From positions 2,480,001 to 2,544,000 of the forward strand of contig JAHQRK010000001.1 in the NCBI GenBank assembly GCA_019828595.1: DNA of 64,000 nucleotides. Reading direction: 5' to 3'. Shown piece after piece: positions 21,404 to 31,730 of the stretch (its first letter is position 1; every line of letters begins with the position of its first letter). A model generated the notes under the pieces. It had not been told where the DNA came from. It did not search any database and saw only the letters and a list, made by a program, of their open reading frames with translations. This DNA comes from Aphanomyces cochlioides (Eukaryota; Oomycota; Saprolegniomycetes; Saprolegniales; Verrucalvaceae). The position numbers and the translations under genes are program-made.

Positions 21404-22890
21404 TTAAAGTTTCAATGCAGTTTCCCAATCAAACGGTTCTGCATCGGATAATGAGTCGCTTTCACTGCAACTTTCGTCGGCACTCGCTTCATCAGGAAAG
21501 TCGAACACTCCATCTTGCACCTCTAAATCCAGCAGATATTGGTGTAACTTTTCGAGCTCGCGCGTCGAGGCCAATACGCATCCGTGGATAGTTTCAGGCA
21601 GCAAACCATCCAAGGCCTCGTGGAGTCGCATTTCTACGTCTTTGAACGTGGTGTCTGAGTTGTATTGTCTGCCAACTCGACGCTTCACTTGAGCCCATAC
21701 ACGCTCAATCGGTTGGAGATCACTGTAATGAGGAGGTGTGAAGACGACGATGTGGCCTTCATTCTCGGCCATAGCGACAATTTGAGGCCGAATGTTACGA
21801 GCAACATAGTCTTCTAGCTTACCCCAAATAGTTGATTTCAGCTCGTCAGCTGCGACAAACAACCCATATCTTTTGCATGCATCGACAAGATCGGCTTTCT
21901 TCCATCCTTTCTTCGGAGTTCCACTTGGCAAGCCTTTATGATATGACGCATTATCCAAGACAATACAGCATTTTTGGTAACCGTGCTCAGCCAAATCTCG
22001 CAAGAGTCGTTGCATCCACACAACGTAGTAATCAAAAGTAAACATAGAATGGTAATCTTTGGGCTGTTTCTTCTTTCCACTTTCAAATACGTCCTTTGCA
22101 ATAAACTTAGACATTGTTGGACCATCGTCAACGATTGCCCCGATGAAACAAAAACGGCGGCCTTTGTAGTTGGCTTTTGTTTGTAAGTCCAAATGATCGT
22201 TTGGATCAAACAAGGAGTCTTGATGACTTGAGTAATGATGATGGATGTATGATTCGTCGGTGTAGACGACTGTGCGTTTCTGCAATGGATCCTTGGGATG
22301 CAATAGTGCCATCATTCTTGAACGTAAGAGTCACGATGCAAGCGATTTTTGTCTGTCAAGTGTCATGCCATACACCCTTTCTTCTTCCCACATTCATATC
22401 CACAAGCAAGAAAGAAGCGTTGGACTGCTCGGAGACACGACGTTCGTTGCGTTTTGTCGTCACGGTTAAGCTTTATCACGTTTTCGTCACAGAGAAAGTC
22501 CATTACGTCAGCCGCAACAGTTCTCGTTCGCGTCTTTCGACGCTCCCTGACAAACGTCTGTACTGCCTGGACAACCGCTGGTGTTCTAGGTACGCGAGTT
22601 TCGTGGATTGTTGTGTTGCTTGGAGGGGCTTTAACATGAACATTTTGCGCTCGCACAAATGCTGACCAGACTTCTTTGACAGATTGAGCGCCGCGTCCAA
22701 GCATCCGAGCAATCTTGTTACTGACTTCTTTCTCTCCTTGCTGCCGAAAGAAAGCTTGCAACCTTAAGATGTCCATACGCTCTTCACGGGTCATTGCCTT
22801 TGGTCGATTCTTACGGACATAGCTCAGAGCAGTGTCGTGTATGTCCACGCCTGTATCAAGAGCATCTCTGTCGTCGCTACTGCTCTCCAT
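21404..22890 (-). pseudogene. Tc1/mariner-IS630-like DDE transposase
   Basis: From 22890 the frame encodes an N-terminal helix-turn-helix half (DILRLQAFFRQQGEKEVSNK, IARMLGRGAQSVKEVWSAFV). It reaches an in-frame TGA near 22366 and continues LTDKNRLHRDSYVQE. A one-base loss near 22318 leads into the DDE_3 core (22315-21404). The core motifs are VVYTDESYIHHHYSS (first Asp), CIVLDNASYHKG (second Asp) and PPHYSDLQPIERVWAQVKRR (Glu), followed by an acidic tail. Such enzymes cut and paste DNA at TA sites. The stop and frameshift inactivate this copy. I could not find terminal inverted repeats on either side. Confidence 0.8.
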
Positions 22891-23194
22891 AAGTCTTGGA
22901 TTGATCGTGTGGTCAACAAGATTTTGGAGGGTAGAAAGAAAATTCTGTGAAAAGTTATAGAATATTAGTTTTGAAAGTTTATGTCTTGATACGATGAAAA
23001 TTGACGATCACTCCTTATTGTACTCTACTTTTTCTCAAAGGTTATTATGTTTAGAGTTATTCCTTTTTTCCAGGACGTTGGTGGTATTGTCAGGAATGTG
23101 TCAGCCAAATCGCATGCTGATTGGACAAATAGTTCACGAGATATTGCAAAATGGCTTCCCGATGATGTCGACCTCTGTGAAAAAAAGTCACTTC

Positions 23195-24126
23195 TCTCCG
23201 CGTCCGCTACGACGGAAACAAGATCGCGTTGGACAATTTGGGTCAAGCCCCGACCAACTCTGGTGGCCCAGTGCACTTGGTCGTCACGCAAGACAGTCGT
23301 TTTGTTATTACTGTGGGCTACGGTGCTGGAGTTTTCACGGTATGGCTTCCATTCGCACACTCGTAATGGCTGAGAATGCATTAGGTCTTGGAGATCGATT
23401 CGACTGGAAAAGCGGGAAAGATCGTCGACTCTGTCACGTTTCAAGGAGCGAGTCATGTCGTGCCCGACCGTCAAGAAGGTCCGCACGCTCATTGCGTCAC
23501 GTTGAGCCCCGACAACCGATATGTGTACGAATTATCATGGACTTTGTCGCCGACATTGTGTTAGGTATGTGACCGACTTGGGTAATGACAAGATCATGCA
23601 ATTCCACTTTAATCGTCAAACTGGCAAACTCCGAGCCTTCTCTCCAAGCTTCGTTTCACATGTCAACTGGCGCTGGATCGTTACCTCGTCACATGGTTTT
23701 CCACCCGCGTGGCGATCGTCTCTACCTCGCAACCGAGTACTCGAACGAGCTCGTCCTCTTTGATTACAACAACACCAATGGCAACTTGAAATTGCGTCAA
23801 CGTGTCAAGACCACCAATGCCACCGACATCACGACTGGTGCTATCCATGCCACTCAAGATGGACATATTCTTGTCTCGAACCGTGGGGTTGAAGACAGCA
23901 GCGTCGTTGTCTAGAGGATCTTCGCCTCATCAGCTCAGCGCGCACTAGTCCTGTGACCAAGAATGGCCATCCCAGAGACTTCTCTGTCTTTGACGGATTT
24001 GTGTACGCCGGCAACGAAAACACAAACAACGTCGTGGGATTCTCGTTCCAAAACAACAACCTCGGCCCTCGGAGCATTAATGTCGCTCGTACGAAGCCCC
24101 AATGCCTCTTGGGTGTCAAGTTCTAA
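23195..24126 (+). pseudogene. Decayed copy of the secreted lactonase (beta-propeller) gene
   Basis: It aligns along its length with the intact gene at 35054-36260 but in shifting frames. Landmarks include RYDGNKIALDNLGQAPTNSG, PVHLVVTQDSRFVITVGYGAG, then both intron positions (gtatggc...ttag near 23358-23392 and gtacgaa...ttag near 23524-23563). Further on are NDKIMQFHFNRQTGKL, PRHMVFHPRGDRLYLATEYS, IHATQDGHILVSNRG, and KPQCLLGVKF before the stop at 24126. The signal peptide and first blade are not recognisable. A deletion removes part of the sequence near 23913. Retained introns show a DNA-level duplication, not a retrocopy. Confidence 0.82.
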
Positions 24127-24297
24127 GGATAGTCATAGCGACGATAAACCATCGAGTCTGTCATGATCTAAACGAAGAAATATGAACCTCACATTGAGCC
24201 ATTCTTGTCATTGACTCGTATTCCTCCCACACCACAGTTTAAAGTAGTCATGCAAAAGTTTTCATTATCAAGTTATAGTAGACTAGCGCGAGGTCAT

Positions 24298-25829
24298 TCA
24301 CCACCACTTGCACGTCCATGGGTACGAGCGGACTACGGAGTGGCTCCTTCGAGCGCGTTTGCATCGTTGGATGCTTGGTCGATTCCAAGACGGGACGAGC
24401 TTCCCCTTGGACACTGGATCGCGCGTGGGTTCGACCTTGGACATGCGTCGTCCAAAACTGGGCAACCACTGCCATACCGCCACTGTCGTCGTGAACAACA
24501 CAGCCAAGAGCTGCACAACCAACAGCATGTGAAAGTCCACCACGTTGGGCGTGACTGGATTGACGGCGGCAGCAGGGCGAGGACCGACCACCTTGGGCGG
24601 GTCGCGCTTCACACCAGCAGGGGTCTTGGATTGAAATTTCCGCTGCAGAGCCAAGCCGATGCCAGTGGTCGCATACCCATCCGCCATCAACACCGCACGA
24701 ATGCGCGGCGCAGGCATATACACAAACTCCTTCACACGTTCCGGCCTGTTCGTCAGACGTCAGTACATCATGACACCAACGCAGCACAAACGTACCACGT
24801 ATCGTACAGACTCGAAAAGACCTGTCGAGCTTCGACACGGACCAGCAAGAAATTGTCGTGGAGCGCTTCACGCACGAACTCCTTCAACAGCGAATACTGT
24901 GGCTCCAACTCTTCCTTCGTGCATGTCTCGACAGTGATGCCAAGCAGCTTCACGACAAGATGGCGCTTCCATCCTAAGACCACGGGTGAGAGACGCAAAC
25001 ACAGCCACTCTACCTCCTTCGGTACGATGATTCCGGGTTGCACGCGCTGTTTTGAAATACCCATAGAGCGTCTCGACACTCAGAAGAGTAGTCGCGGCCA
25101 ACGCTTCGACACAATACGTGCTCGCCATGCTGATCGCTGCGTCATCGTCGGCCGACTTGCGACGCACACAAGCAGCGTCCAAGAGTGGCACAAGCAACAC
25201 GTCCGCAAACGGTGCAAACGCTGCACCCAACGTATTGGCAAACGAAGCCACCACGCGACACGTGACTTGCACTACCGTCGCGTCCAAGCTCGACAGCAAC
25301 TTGGATTTCACGCTTGCCTAGTCAGGAATAAGATGTGTGTGTGTCGACAATCCATACCGCGAGAGGTAGCATGTGGTCCACGACCACGTCCTTCGACTCC
25401 ATTTTGGCGCGTTTGAGGGAGCTCCTCAACTTCTTCAACGCGCTTGTCATGGCGTACGCGCCACTGTATCCGTCGAGGGTGTCTCGGCAGGCGGCAATCT
25501 ACACTTCGTGAGACCCACCGAGAGGACAGACGACCAACGTACCTTAGAAAACAGCGTGTTCATCGTAGGGAGGTCGAATTCGAAAATGACCGCGTGCGTT
25601 GAAATGGAATTTCCGAATTCTCCCATGCGACGGAGGAGGAACCACAACGCCTGAAAGCGACACCGCCGACGGACATAGTAAAAGGTTGCCATGTGTATCA
25701 TCGACTGCAGTGCTATGTATATGTCGACACTGATGTCGATCATACACATGGGGGCCACCTTGTCAGCACCCAACAGAACCAGCAGGGACCACACAAGTCA
25801 TTCCTATCGTCGTCGTCTGCTTCATCCAT
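24298..25829 (-). pseudogene. CLASP/TOG-domain-like protein, damaged
   Basis: Exons can be followed leftward. One carries CRFQALWFLLRRMGEFGNSI...NTLFSK. A 51-nt intron (gtacgttg...gtgtag) follows, then IAACRDTLDGYSGAY and ALKKLRSSLKRAKMESK. A 43-nt intron leads to ASVKSKLLSSLDATVVQVTC and FAPFADVLLVPLLDAA. Then comes a one-base shift near 25050, followed by QPGIIVPKEVEWLCLRLS and DNFLLVRVEARQVFSSLYD. An intron follows and then WPERVKEFVYMPAPRIRAVL. The helical HEAT-like pattern matches the CLASP N-terminal TOG array, which binds tubulin at microtubule plus ends. The 5' exon (ATG 25829, MDEADDDDRND) does not join in frame. The 3' end runs into a segment duplicated at 26.1 kb. It may be a gene with one assembly error or a truncated paralogue. 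Confidence 0.5.
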
Positions 25830-26101
25830 GTCATATCTACTCCCACCTGGTCTGAGTTGCATTCTGTCTTGAGACGTTTCTCGTCATTGGAGCCAACGGA
25901 GAGGCTCCATCAGCGGGGAGGATCGACGCAAGTTGGCGCCTTTCTTGCGCGTTTCCAATCTTTGGGCAATCAGGTGGTTGTCCGGAAAGATAGAACACGT
26001 TTATCCGGAATGCTGATCAAGAAGGTGGCTCTCCAAGATATTCCTTGGGGTACAAGTCGAAGTTGTTCAATTCATTACTCGAGTTATCTAATAAGAAGAT
26101 T

Positions 26102-26413
26102 CACCACTTGCACGTCCATGGGTACGAGCGGACTGCGGAGTGGCTCCTTCGAGCGCGTTTGCATCGTTGGATGCTTGGTCGATTCCAAGACGGGACGAGC
26201 TTCCCCTTGGACACTGGATCGCGCGTGGGTTCGACCTTGGACATGCGTCGTCCAAAACTGGGCAACCACTGCCATACCGCCACTGTCGTCGTGAACAACA
26301 CAGCCAAGAGCTGCACAACCAACAGCATGTGAAAGTCCACCACGTTGGGCGTGACTGGATTGACGGCGGCAGCAGGGCGAGGACCGACCACCTTGGGCGG
26401 GTCGCGTTTCACA
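26102..26413. repeat. 312-bp near-identical duplicate of 24302-24613
   Basis: Line-by-line comparison shows two differences only (24337 A vs G; 24607 C vs T). The offset is exactly 1,800 bp and the orientation is the same. The copied segment is the 3' part of the CLASP-like locus. Outside these limits the sequences differ completely. Confidence 0.93.
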
Positions 26414-26709
26414 GTAGCAGGACGAGAAGAAAGGGTTGCCTTTATCCAGTGTAGGGTCAATTTTCTTGTTGTTTAGCATTAAGCCTATGCAACAATGTAC
26501 GAGTTTTTTCTTACAATGGACTCAAGCGGCCAAATTTTCTGGGCCTTACTACAATGGTCTCATGTTTTTATCGTCGTGAGGTTGATCATGACGTCACTTG
26601 TGACCTTGCAAATACAGAAAAACCTGCTAGTTTAAACACCTCATATAGCTAAACGCCTTTCGAACTGAACAGGTTTTCAATCCACGGACAGATTTCCATA
26701 TAAAATATA
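26414..26709. other. Spacer left of the pogo element; no gene seen
   Basis: Non-coding. A stretch at about 26644-26690 (TATAGCTAAACGCCTTTCGA then ACTGAACAGG) has a diverged direct counterpart at about 28677-28715, so the pogo element may sit inside a longer duplicated or repetitive unit. Confidence 0.35.
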
Positions 26710-28323
26710 CTGTATAACCTCCAAATATATGGCATGCCATACAAGACAGTATAGCACCCTCTTGCTGCCATATAATTTAAAAAAAACTCTCTAAATATAT
26801 AAGTCAAACATCATGTATATATTAAATTAAAAGGGTATCAGTTTTCAACATCCTGGATAGCTGAATCAATGGCTGACAGTTCTACATGCACCATGGCAAG
26901 TGAAGGCAAGAAGAAAAAGAAGAAGTTCGACATGCAAACCAAGCTCAAGGCCATAGAGCTGGCCAAGACTACCAACATCTCATATGCTGCACGACGATAT
27001 GGGGCCTTGAGAGGTAGCCTTCAGAGCTGGATAAAACAAGAAGACGAAGTGCGTGTGAGACACAAGGAAGACAGAACGGCATCAAGACTGAAAGGTGCTG
27101 GTCGTCGTCTCACAAGTCAAGAGCTCGATGAAATCCTTTTTGAGCGCATCGTCTACCAACGTTCCTTTCATTGGAGAGTTACACGAACAATGATAGTTGA
27201 CTGGGCGAAGGAACTCAAAGACGAGCTTGAAGTGCCTCTGCGTTGTAGTAACGGCTGGCTTGAGAGCTTTCTTTATCGTCATGATCTTGTCCTTCGCCAG
27301 GCAACACGAAAGCCAGTGCTTCAGGACCATGAGATCATCGAGCGCGCAATCCATTTCTACACAAATGTGAGGAAAATTATCAAAGATCACGGTGTGCCTG
27401 AAGAGTGTATTTACAACCTTGATGAATCAGCTGTCTTCTTCGACCATACGAACAAGTCCACAATTGACTTCCGTGGTTCTCGCGATGTGCCTATCCGATC
27501 ATTTGGATTTGAAAAGATGCGCATCACAGGAGTGTTCTGTGCCAATGCATGTGGTGAAAAGAAAAAGCCATGTCTATTGCTCAAGCCTACGCAAACGTCG
27601 GCGAAGAAAATCGTCATAGAAGATGGTCTTGTGATTTGCCCTGTTGAAAACGCATGGATGAATTCGGATGCTTTCATCGAGTACATCCAGTTTGAATTTC
27701 GGTACCATCGTCGACCCTTATTACTCATATTTGATAGTGCGCGGAGTCATATCAGCAAGAAATCGAAAGAGTGGTTGCATGCGAATGGTATTTTGTTTGT
27801 CGTGATTCCTGGTGGCTTAACGCCGTTTTTGCAACCTGCCGACTATTCATGGTTCAAATCTATGAAATCAAGTCTGGCAAAAGAAATCGATACATGGAAG
27901 TTTGCGGGACAGCACAGCCACACTCAAAACAATCGCGTCTGCGCACCAGGATATGACGTTTATGGAGGATGGGTGAAGAATGCCTGGAGCCAAGTGTCCC
28001 GTCAAAGCATCGTCACAAGTTTTGTCCGCTGTGTGCTTGGAAACGACAGCGACCTTGGCCTGTTCTGGCACGAATCCATGGGTGAAATGTTTCGAAGAGC
28101 AATTGCTTTGGCCACAGAAGACACCGCCGTAGATTTGACAAATGACGGCGACAACTCTATTGTTGATGCTTTCGACGATTTGCTCATTGTCGATGATGCC
28201 TAACAATCTAAAACTTGATTTCACTCTTGGAGAATAAGATATGAAATTTATTTAAATATAGAGGTATTCATATTCATGGGTGCCAAACAATTTCAGGGTG
28301 CCACATTATTGCAGGTTTTACAG
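26710..28323 (+). mobile_element. Pogo/Tigger-type DNA transposon, 1,614 bp
   Basis: The left end CTGTATAACCTCCAAATATA and the complement of the right end (CTGTAAAACCTGCAATAATG) form imperfect inverted repeats. A TA dinucleotide flanks both sides (26708-26709, 28324-28325), as expected for this superfamily. It carries one uninterrupted transposase gene. Intact coding capacity, recognisable ends and a TA target make it a candidate autonomous element. Confidence 0.85.
26869..28203 (+). CDS. Pogo/Tigger-like transposase (DDD type), intact
   Basis: An uninterrupted 444-residue protein. It has a lysine-rich stretch, then a psq-like helix-turn-helix (residues ~20-55: MQTKLKAIELAKTTNISYAA). A CENP-B/Tc5-type second DNA-binding region lies at about 80-150 (HWRVTRTMIVDWAKEL, SNGWLESFLYRHDLVLRQAT). 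The DDE_1 core has Asp185 in YNLDESAVFF, Asp289 in LLIFDSARSH and Asp325 in TPFLQPADYSWFKSMKSSL, the D-D-D set and QPxD-K context of pogo enzymes. An acidic C-terminal tail follows. No intron is needed. Length is close to that of other JERKY/Tigger transposases. It should cut and paste at TA sites. A domesticated gene is the alternative, but flanking ends argue for a live transposon. Confidence 0.92.
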   Translation: MADSSTCTMASEGKKKKKKFDMQTKLKAIELAKTTNISYAARRYGALRGSLQSWIKQEDEVRVRHKEDRTASRLKGAGRRLTSQELDEILFERIVYQRSFHWRVTRTMIVDWAKELKDELEVPLRCSNGWLESFLYRHDLVLRQATRKPVLQDHEIIERAIHFYTNVRKIIKDHGVPEECIYNLDESAVFFDHTNKSTIDFRGSRDVPIRSFGFEKMRITGVFCANACGEKKKPCLLLKPTQTSAKKIVIEDGLVICPVENAWMNSDAFIEYIQFEFRYHRRPLLLIFDSARSHISKKSKEWLHANGILFVVIPGGLTPFLQPADYSWFKSMKSSLAKEIDTWKFAGQHSHTQNNRVCAPGYDVYGGWVKNAWSQVSRQSIVTSFVRCVLGNDSDLGLFWHESMGEMFRRAIALATEDTAVDLTNDGDNSIVDAFDDLLIVDDA

Positions 28324-28459
28324 TATATTTATGTCGACCCTGGTAGATGGAACAAAAACCTCTCATGCTAAACGAAGTAATTTGATCAAATATGAGTTGT
28401 ACAACGTAACGTCAGAACACATCGTTGGTTAGCCACACATTGTTAGTCTTGGTGGAAGG

Positions 28460-28570
28460 ATGGTCGACTTGAGCATGGAAGACAAAGTCACCATGCTGAA
28501 GATGATCGATGAAGGCACCCCATACGAAGACATCAAGAAGCGCTTCAAGTGCTGGGTTGAGACAGAGTAG
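28460..28570 (+). pseudogene. Fragment of a CENP-B/pogo-like helix-turn-helix
   Basis: A 36-codon frame (MVDLSMEDKVTMLKMIDEG then TPYEDIKKRFKCW) resembles the first helix-turn-helix of pogo/CENP-B proteins and stops at once. It is probably the remnant of another transposase gene. It lies outside the neighbouring pogo element. Confidence 0.45.
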
Positions 28571-28768
28571 AGTGTATTAATTGATGAACGACAGACGTTA
28601 CTTATGGAAATGTCCTGATACCATACGGTAAATTAGTAACTTGAAATTTGTATGCCTATACAAACGCTTCGATAAAGCTATAGCTGAACACCTTTGGAAT
28701 TGAACAAGAATCCCACTCCACCGCGCGTTGTTCAAACAAGCAGGTTTATCTGTACATGGGAAAATAGT

Positions 28769-28801
28769 TTACGAAATTTCTCTAATAGAGAAATTTCGTA
28801 A
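28769..28801. repeat. 33-bp palindrome, empty version of the Harbinger-2 site
   Basis: Perfect 15-bp arms (TTACGAAATTTCTCT and its complement) flank the loop AAT. The same palindrome, preceded by the same ATGGGAAAAT string, occurs at 31563-31579 and 33677-33695, where Harbinger-2 splits it at the loop. Confidence 0.9.
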
Positions 28802-28877
28802 GGGTGCGTCTGGCAAAAATTCAAAATCAATATGTCATTTTCAGCTAAATTGGGATCAACGATTTATGGCATGTTCA

Positions 28878-29070
28878 AAATAGAGGTAAAACCTCCATCT
28901 CGTAAAATGGCATTTTGAGAGCCTCCAGTGAGTATATCCCAACCAAAAATATTAGATTTGGTGCAAAACTCTTGGAGATAAACAAGTTCATATTTTGACC
29001 TAAATATTGAATTTGGCCTCAAAATGGCATTTTGGACCTATTTATTGTAATATTTTCGGTTGCCAGACGG
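28878..29070 (+). repeat. Dispersed 0.2-kb repeat, copy 2
   Basis: Same orientation as and nearly identical to 9540-9731, with the same limits (AAAATAGAGGTAAAACCTCC to TTGCCAGACGGG). Confidence 0.85.
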
Positions 29071-29298
29071 GTTCTAAACCATTTTCCCATTTCCCATTTC
29101 AAGAAAACATGTGTAAAAGCATATTTTCGAGTAACACTGGCGAACTTTATACTGAAATGGGAACAGAGTTCCCGTTTGGGAGCCACGAAGTGGGAACAAA
29201 GTTCCCATGAGTGAGTGCATGTCATAGAATTTTGAGGTTAACACAACGACGGCTTCCCAATGCGAACCGTCGGATGAAGATCCATGATATGTTGGAAA

Positions 29299-31329
29299 CA
29301 GAGATATGATACGTTACGTTACCAAACGGTTTTCAGTATTACCGTAAGGTGCATTGTTGAATGGTAAGGGAAGAACGTTACGATTGAATTATCGTAATGT
29401 ATTACGGTAATACGATATTCTACGTGTTGCATCTCAAAAGCATGATCGCATCAAGAACTTCCGACGCCATCCTCGTTCTTTGGTCATGAAGGATGTATCG
29501 AAGCCCACTGAAAGTCCTCTCGACACTGACTTGAGTTGCTGGAAGTGCTATAGTAGTTAACGCAAGATCACGCACGTCATGATCTGGAAAATCGCACCAA
29601 TATTTCAAGAAGTCTGCTTCCCTCGACAGTCGCCCGCCAAGAATGGCTGTTTCAACCTTGTGATCGATCGCACCACAGTCAAAAGCGGCCTCTGCAGCCT
29701 CTGCTGCTTCAGCTTCTTGAATAATAAAAGCAATTGGGTCGTGACATTCACTGATGGTTCCGCTTGCGCTCGACGAAAGACTCGTATCAATCGAAACGCC
29801 TTGTGCAGAGCGAATGCTACATAAACGCTTCCACGTAGCCATTAAGTGCTGCAAACCAACGCGTCTCTGGTCTCTCGTTAAAAGTATTTGATAGCATAAA
29901 TCCACAAGCACAGCAGCAATGAAAGCGCTGTTTTTGACAGTGCTTCTTCGTCGCAAACCACTTAGCCAAAAAGTCACCGGCCAGCATTGCCTTTAACTGA
30001 AGAGATGTCGTCAACTTTCTTACCGGCTCTAGAGACAGCACAATACACTCGACTTGCATCCAATCGTCTTGAGTACAACATAGTGCATGATTAGCCGCAA
30101 AAACCTCATCAATACGCTGCCTTACGCGCAAGCATGAATCAAGCATATCGTATGTCGACCCCCATCTTGTGACAATGTCGAGTTTGGGTAAACTTACTCC
30201 CTTCTCCACGAAGCGTTGGCGTACAAGTCCAGTGTGGCATTTTTTGACGATTGAACGTATCTTGCGCAAAATACTGGGATCCACAATGTTTATCAAGGCT
30301 TTGTTGACGGCAAGTTGAAATGTATGCATACCACATCGTACACCAGAGACACTGCCACGATCGGGCAATTGGTTTATCGCCCTGCTCCATTCAATATCAT
30401 CGTTCGCCTCTGTATCATCGTCATCCTCACATAGATCGTCTTCGTCGACATCGCTGTTAAGCTCAATCAAGTTGGAGAGCCCAGTAATGTTGCTTCCGTT
30501 GTCTGTTGTGATGCTGTATACTTGTTTTTCATCAATACCAAATTTGGAAATACACTTCACCATTGCTTCATAAATCGCTTTCGTAGTCGCAGGACCAGTC
30601 AGTTCTTGCACAAATAGAGTGGCTGCAAAGATGGATTTTGTCTCAATCTGTACGAGTTGCATATTGACACCAAGGAAGTGACGTCGACATCGTATACAGA
30701 AATCCAATTTGATGGCAATAAGTCGATTTGACACTAGGCGTGCTAATTCTTCACGTTTGCTCTTGGCAGCTTCGAGGACAAGGGTGCGTACTGCTGAACG
30801 GTTCAAGGATAGCCCGGCATTCGTACAGATTGGCTCCATGATGTCTGAGAGTCCTGGCCGCTCGAAGGCCCATAGCGGGAGCCCTCCTTTCGCGATCGAG
30901 TCAACGACATTCTGAACTACCTTGTCCTTTGTTGTTGTGTATGAAATGCGTGTGTCAGGAGGTGGTTCTGACACAAGAAATTGATCAATCGACGTCTTTG
31001 GTTTCTTGGGAGTAGGGAACTCGACTTCTTTGTGTTGCTTAAGCATGTGATGTCGTAAGACATTTGCATGAACGTGTCTATTTTTCCCAGTATGCGTATA
31101 CTCGTAAAGTAGGCATTTCGCGTGATTTCAAACCGTCGAAGTCTCGTTTGCGGCCCATATGGCTTTATGACCACTCGATTGGAGTGGGTATTGTTATTAC
31201 TGTAATACGCAAAGATTTATTGTAAGTAACACTATTACCAATAGCCGCAACCGTAATGAAATACGATTGACTTTATAGTAACGTATTACCGTAATGTTAC
31301 GGAAAATACCGTAACGTATTGCATCCCTG
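29299..31329 (-). mobile_element. hAT-family DNA transposon (hAT-2), 2,031 bp
   Basis: The left end CAGAGATATGATACGTTACG and the complement of the right end (CAGGGATGCAATACGTTACG) are imperfect inverted repeats of the hAT CAGRG type. The 8-bp duplication GTTGGAAA flanks it at 29291-29298 and 31330-31337. Subterminal sequence is full of TTACGGTAAT-like repeats on both sides, which are probable transposase binding sites. It contains one leftward transposase gene with a frameshift. Confidence 0.9.
29420..31046 (-). pseudogene. hAT-2 transposase
   Basis: The visible frame starts at MLKQHKEVEFPTPKKPKTS (31046). The sequence just upstream reads AKCLLYEY then HANVLRHHMLKQH, the Cys and His parts of a BED finger, but in a frame closed by a stop, so the true 5' end is disrupted or spliced. 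The core has SITTDNGSNITGLSN, GVRCGMHTFQLAVNKAL and LPKLDIVTRWGSTYDMLD. A one-base shift near 29955 moves to a frame with FIAAVLVDLCYQILL. The dimerisation end follows (DLALTTIALPATQVSVERTF then SGLRYILHDQRTRM), stopping at 29420. These match the hAT family (DUF4413/Dimer_Tnp_hAT order). Inactive as assembled. Confidence 0.78.
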
Positions 31330-31730
31330 GTTGGAAATGGCGAGTTGAGGTCGTGTGGTCCATGATGTACGCAATGATGATGATCGCTTGCTCATCAGTG
31401 AGCCTTGGCGCAACAAACATGACAGCAGTGAGTTTATCCACACATCAGCGTATAAAGTTTGGCAAGGAAAGTCAGATGCGATGAATACGAAAATATCAAA
31501 ATGTGCAATTTCGCATTTCCTTTTCCCGCTTCCACTGGGGAAGTGGGAAATGGGAAAATGATTTACGAAATTTCTCTTAGAGGCTGGTCGGGAAGCACAC
31601 ATGATCGAAAAAACATGAGCGGCATGATCATCCGTAAAAATAGCAACCGGATAGAAACACGATTGTTGGATTTTACTGGTCGGGAACTCGCTCGTGTTTT
31701 CATTTTTGGATTGAAGCTCTCGCAAGTGGC

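Larger units (their letters stand above)
29080..31560. mobile_element. Inverted-repeat element carrying nested hAT-2
   Basis: The left side CCATTTTCCCATTTCCCATT is the complement of GGGAAATGGGAAAATG at the right (31545-31560). Further in, both arms share a CATATTTTCG / GATATTTTCG and AACTTTATAC stretch in the inverted order. The middle is occupied by hAT-2 (29299-31329). Without it the host element would be roughly 0.45 kb. No coding frame belongs to it, so it is likely a non-autonomous (MITE-like) element. Its exact ends are not certain. Confidence 0.55.

Noticed and set aside
22900..23040. Terminal inverted repeat of the Tc1-like element.
   Set aside because: I compared 21300-21400 with 22890-23040 and found no convincing complementary ends, so only the transposase relic is reported.
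25857..26332. Rightward open frames over the duplicated segment (e.g. 26045-26332).
   Set aside because: The opposite strand carries the CLASP-like coding pattern with splice sites. The rightward frames are open in both duplicate copies simply because the DNA is the same.
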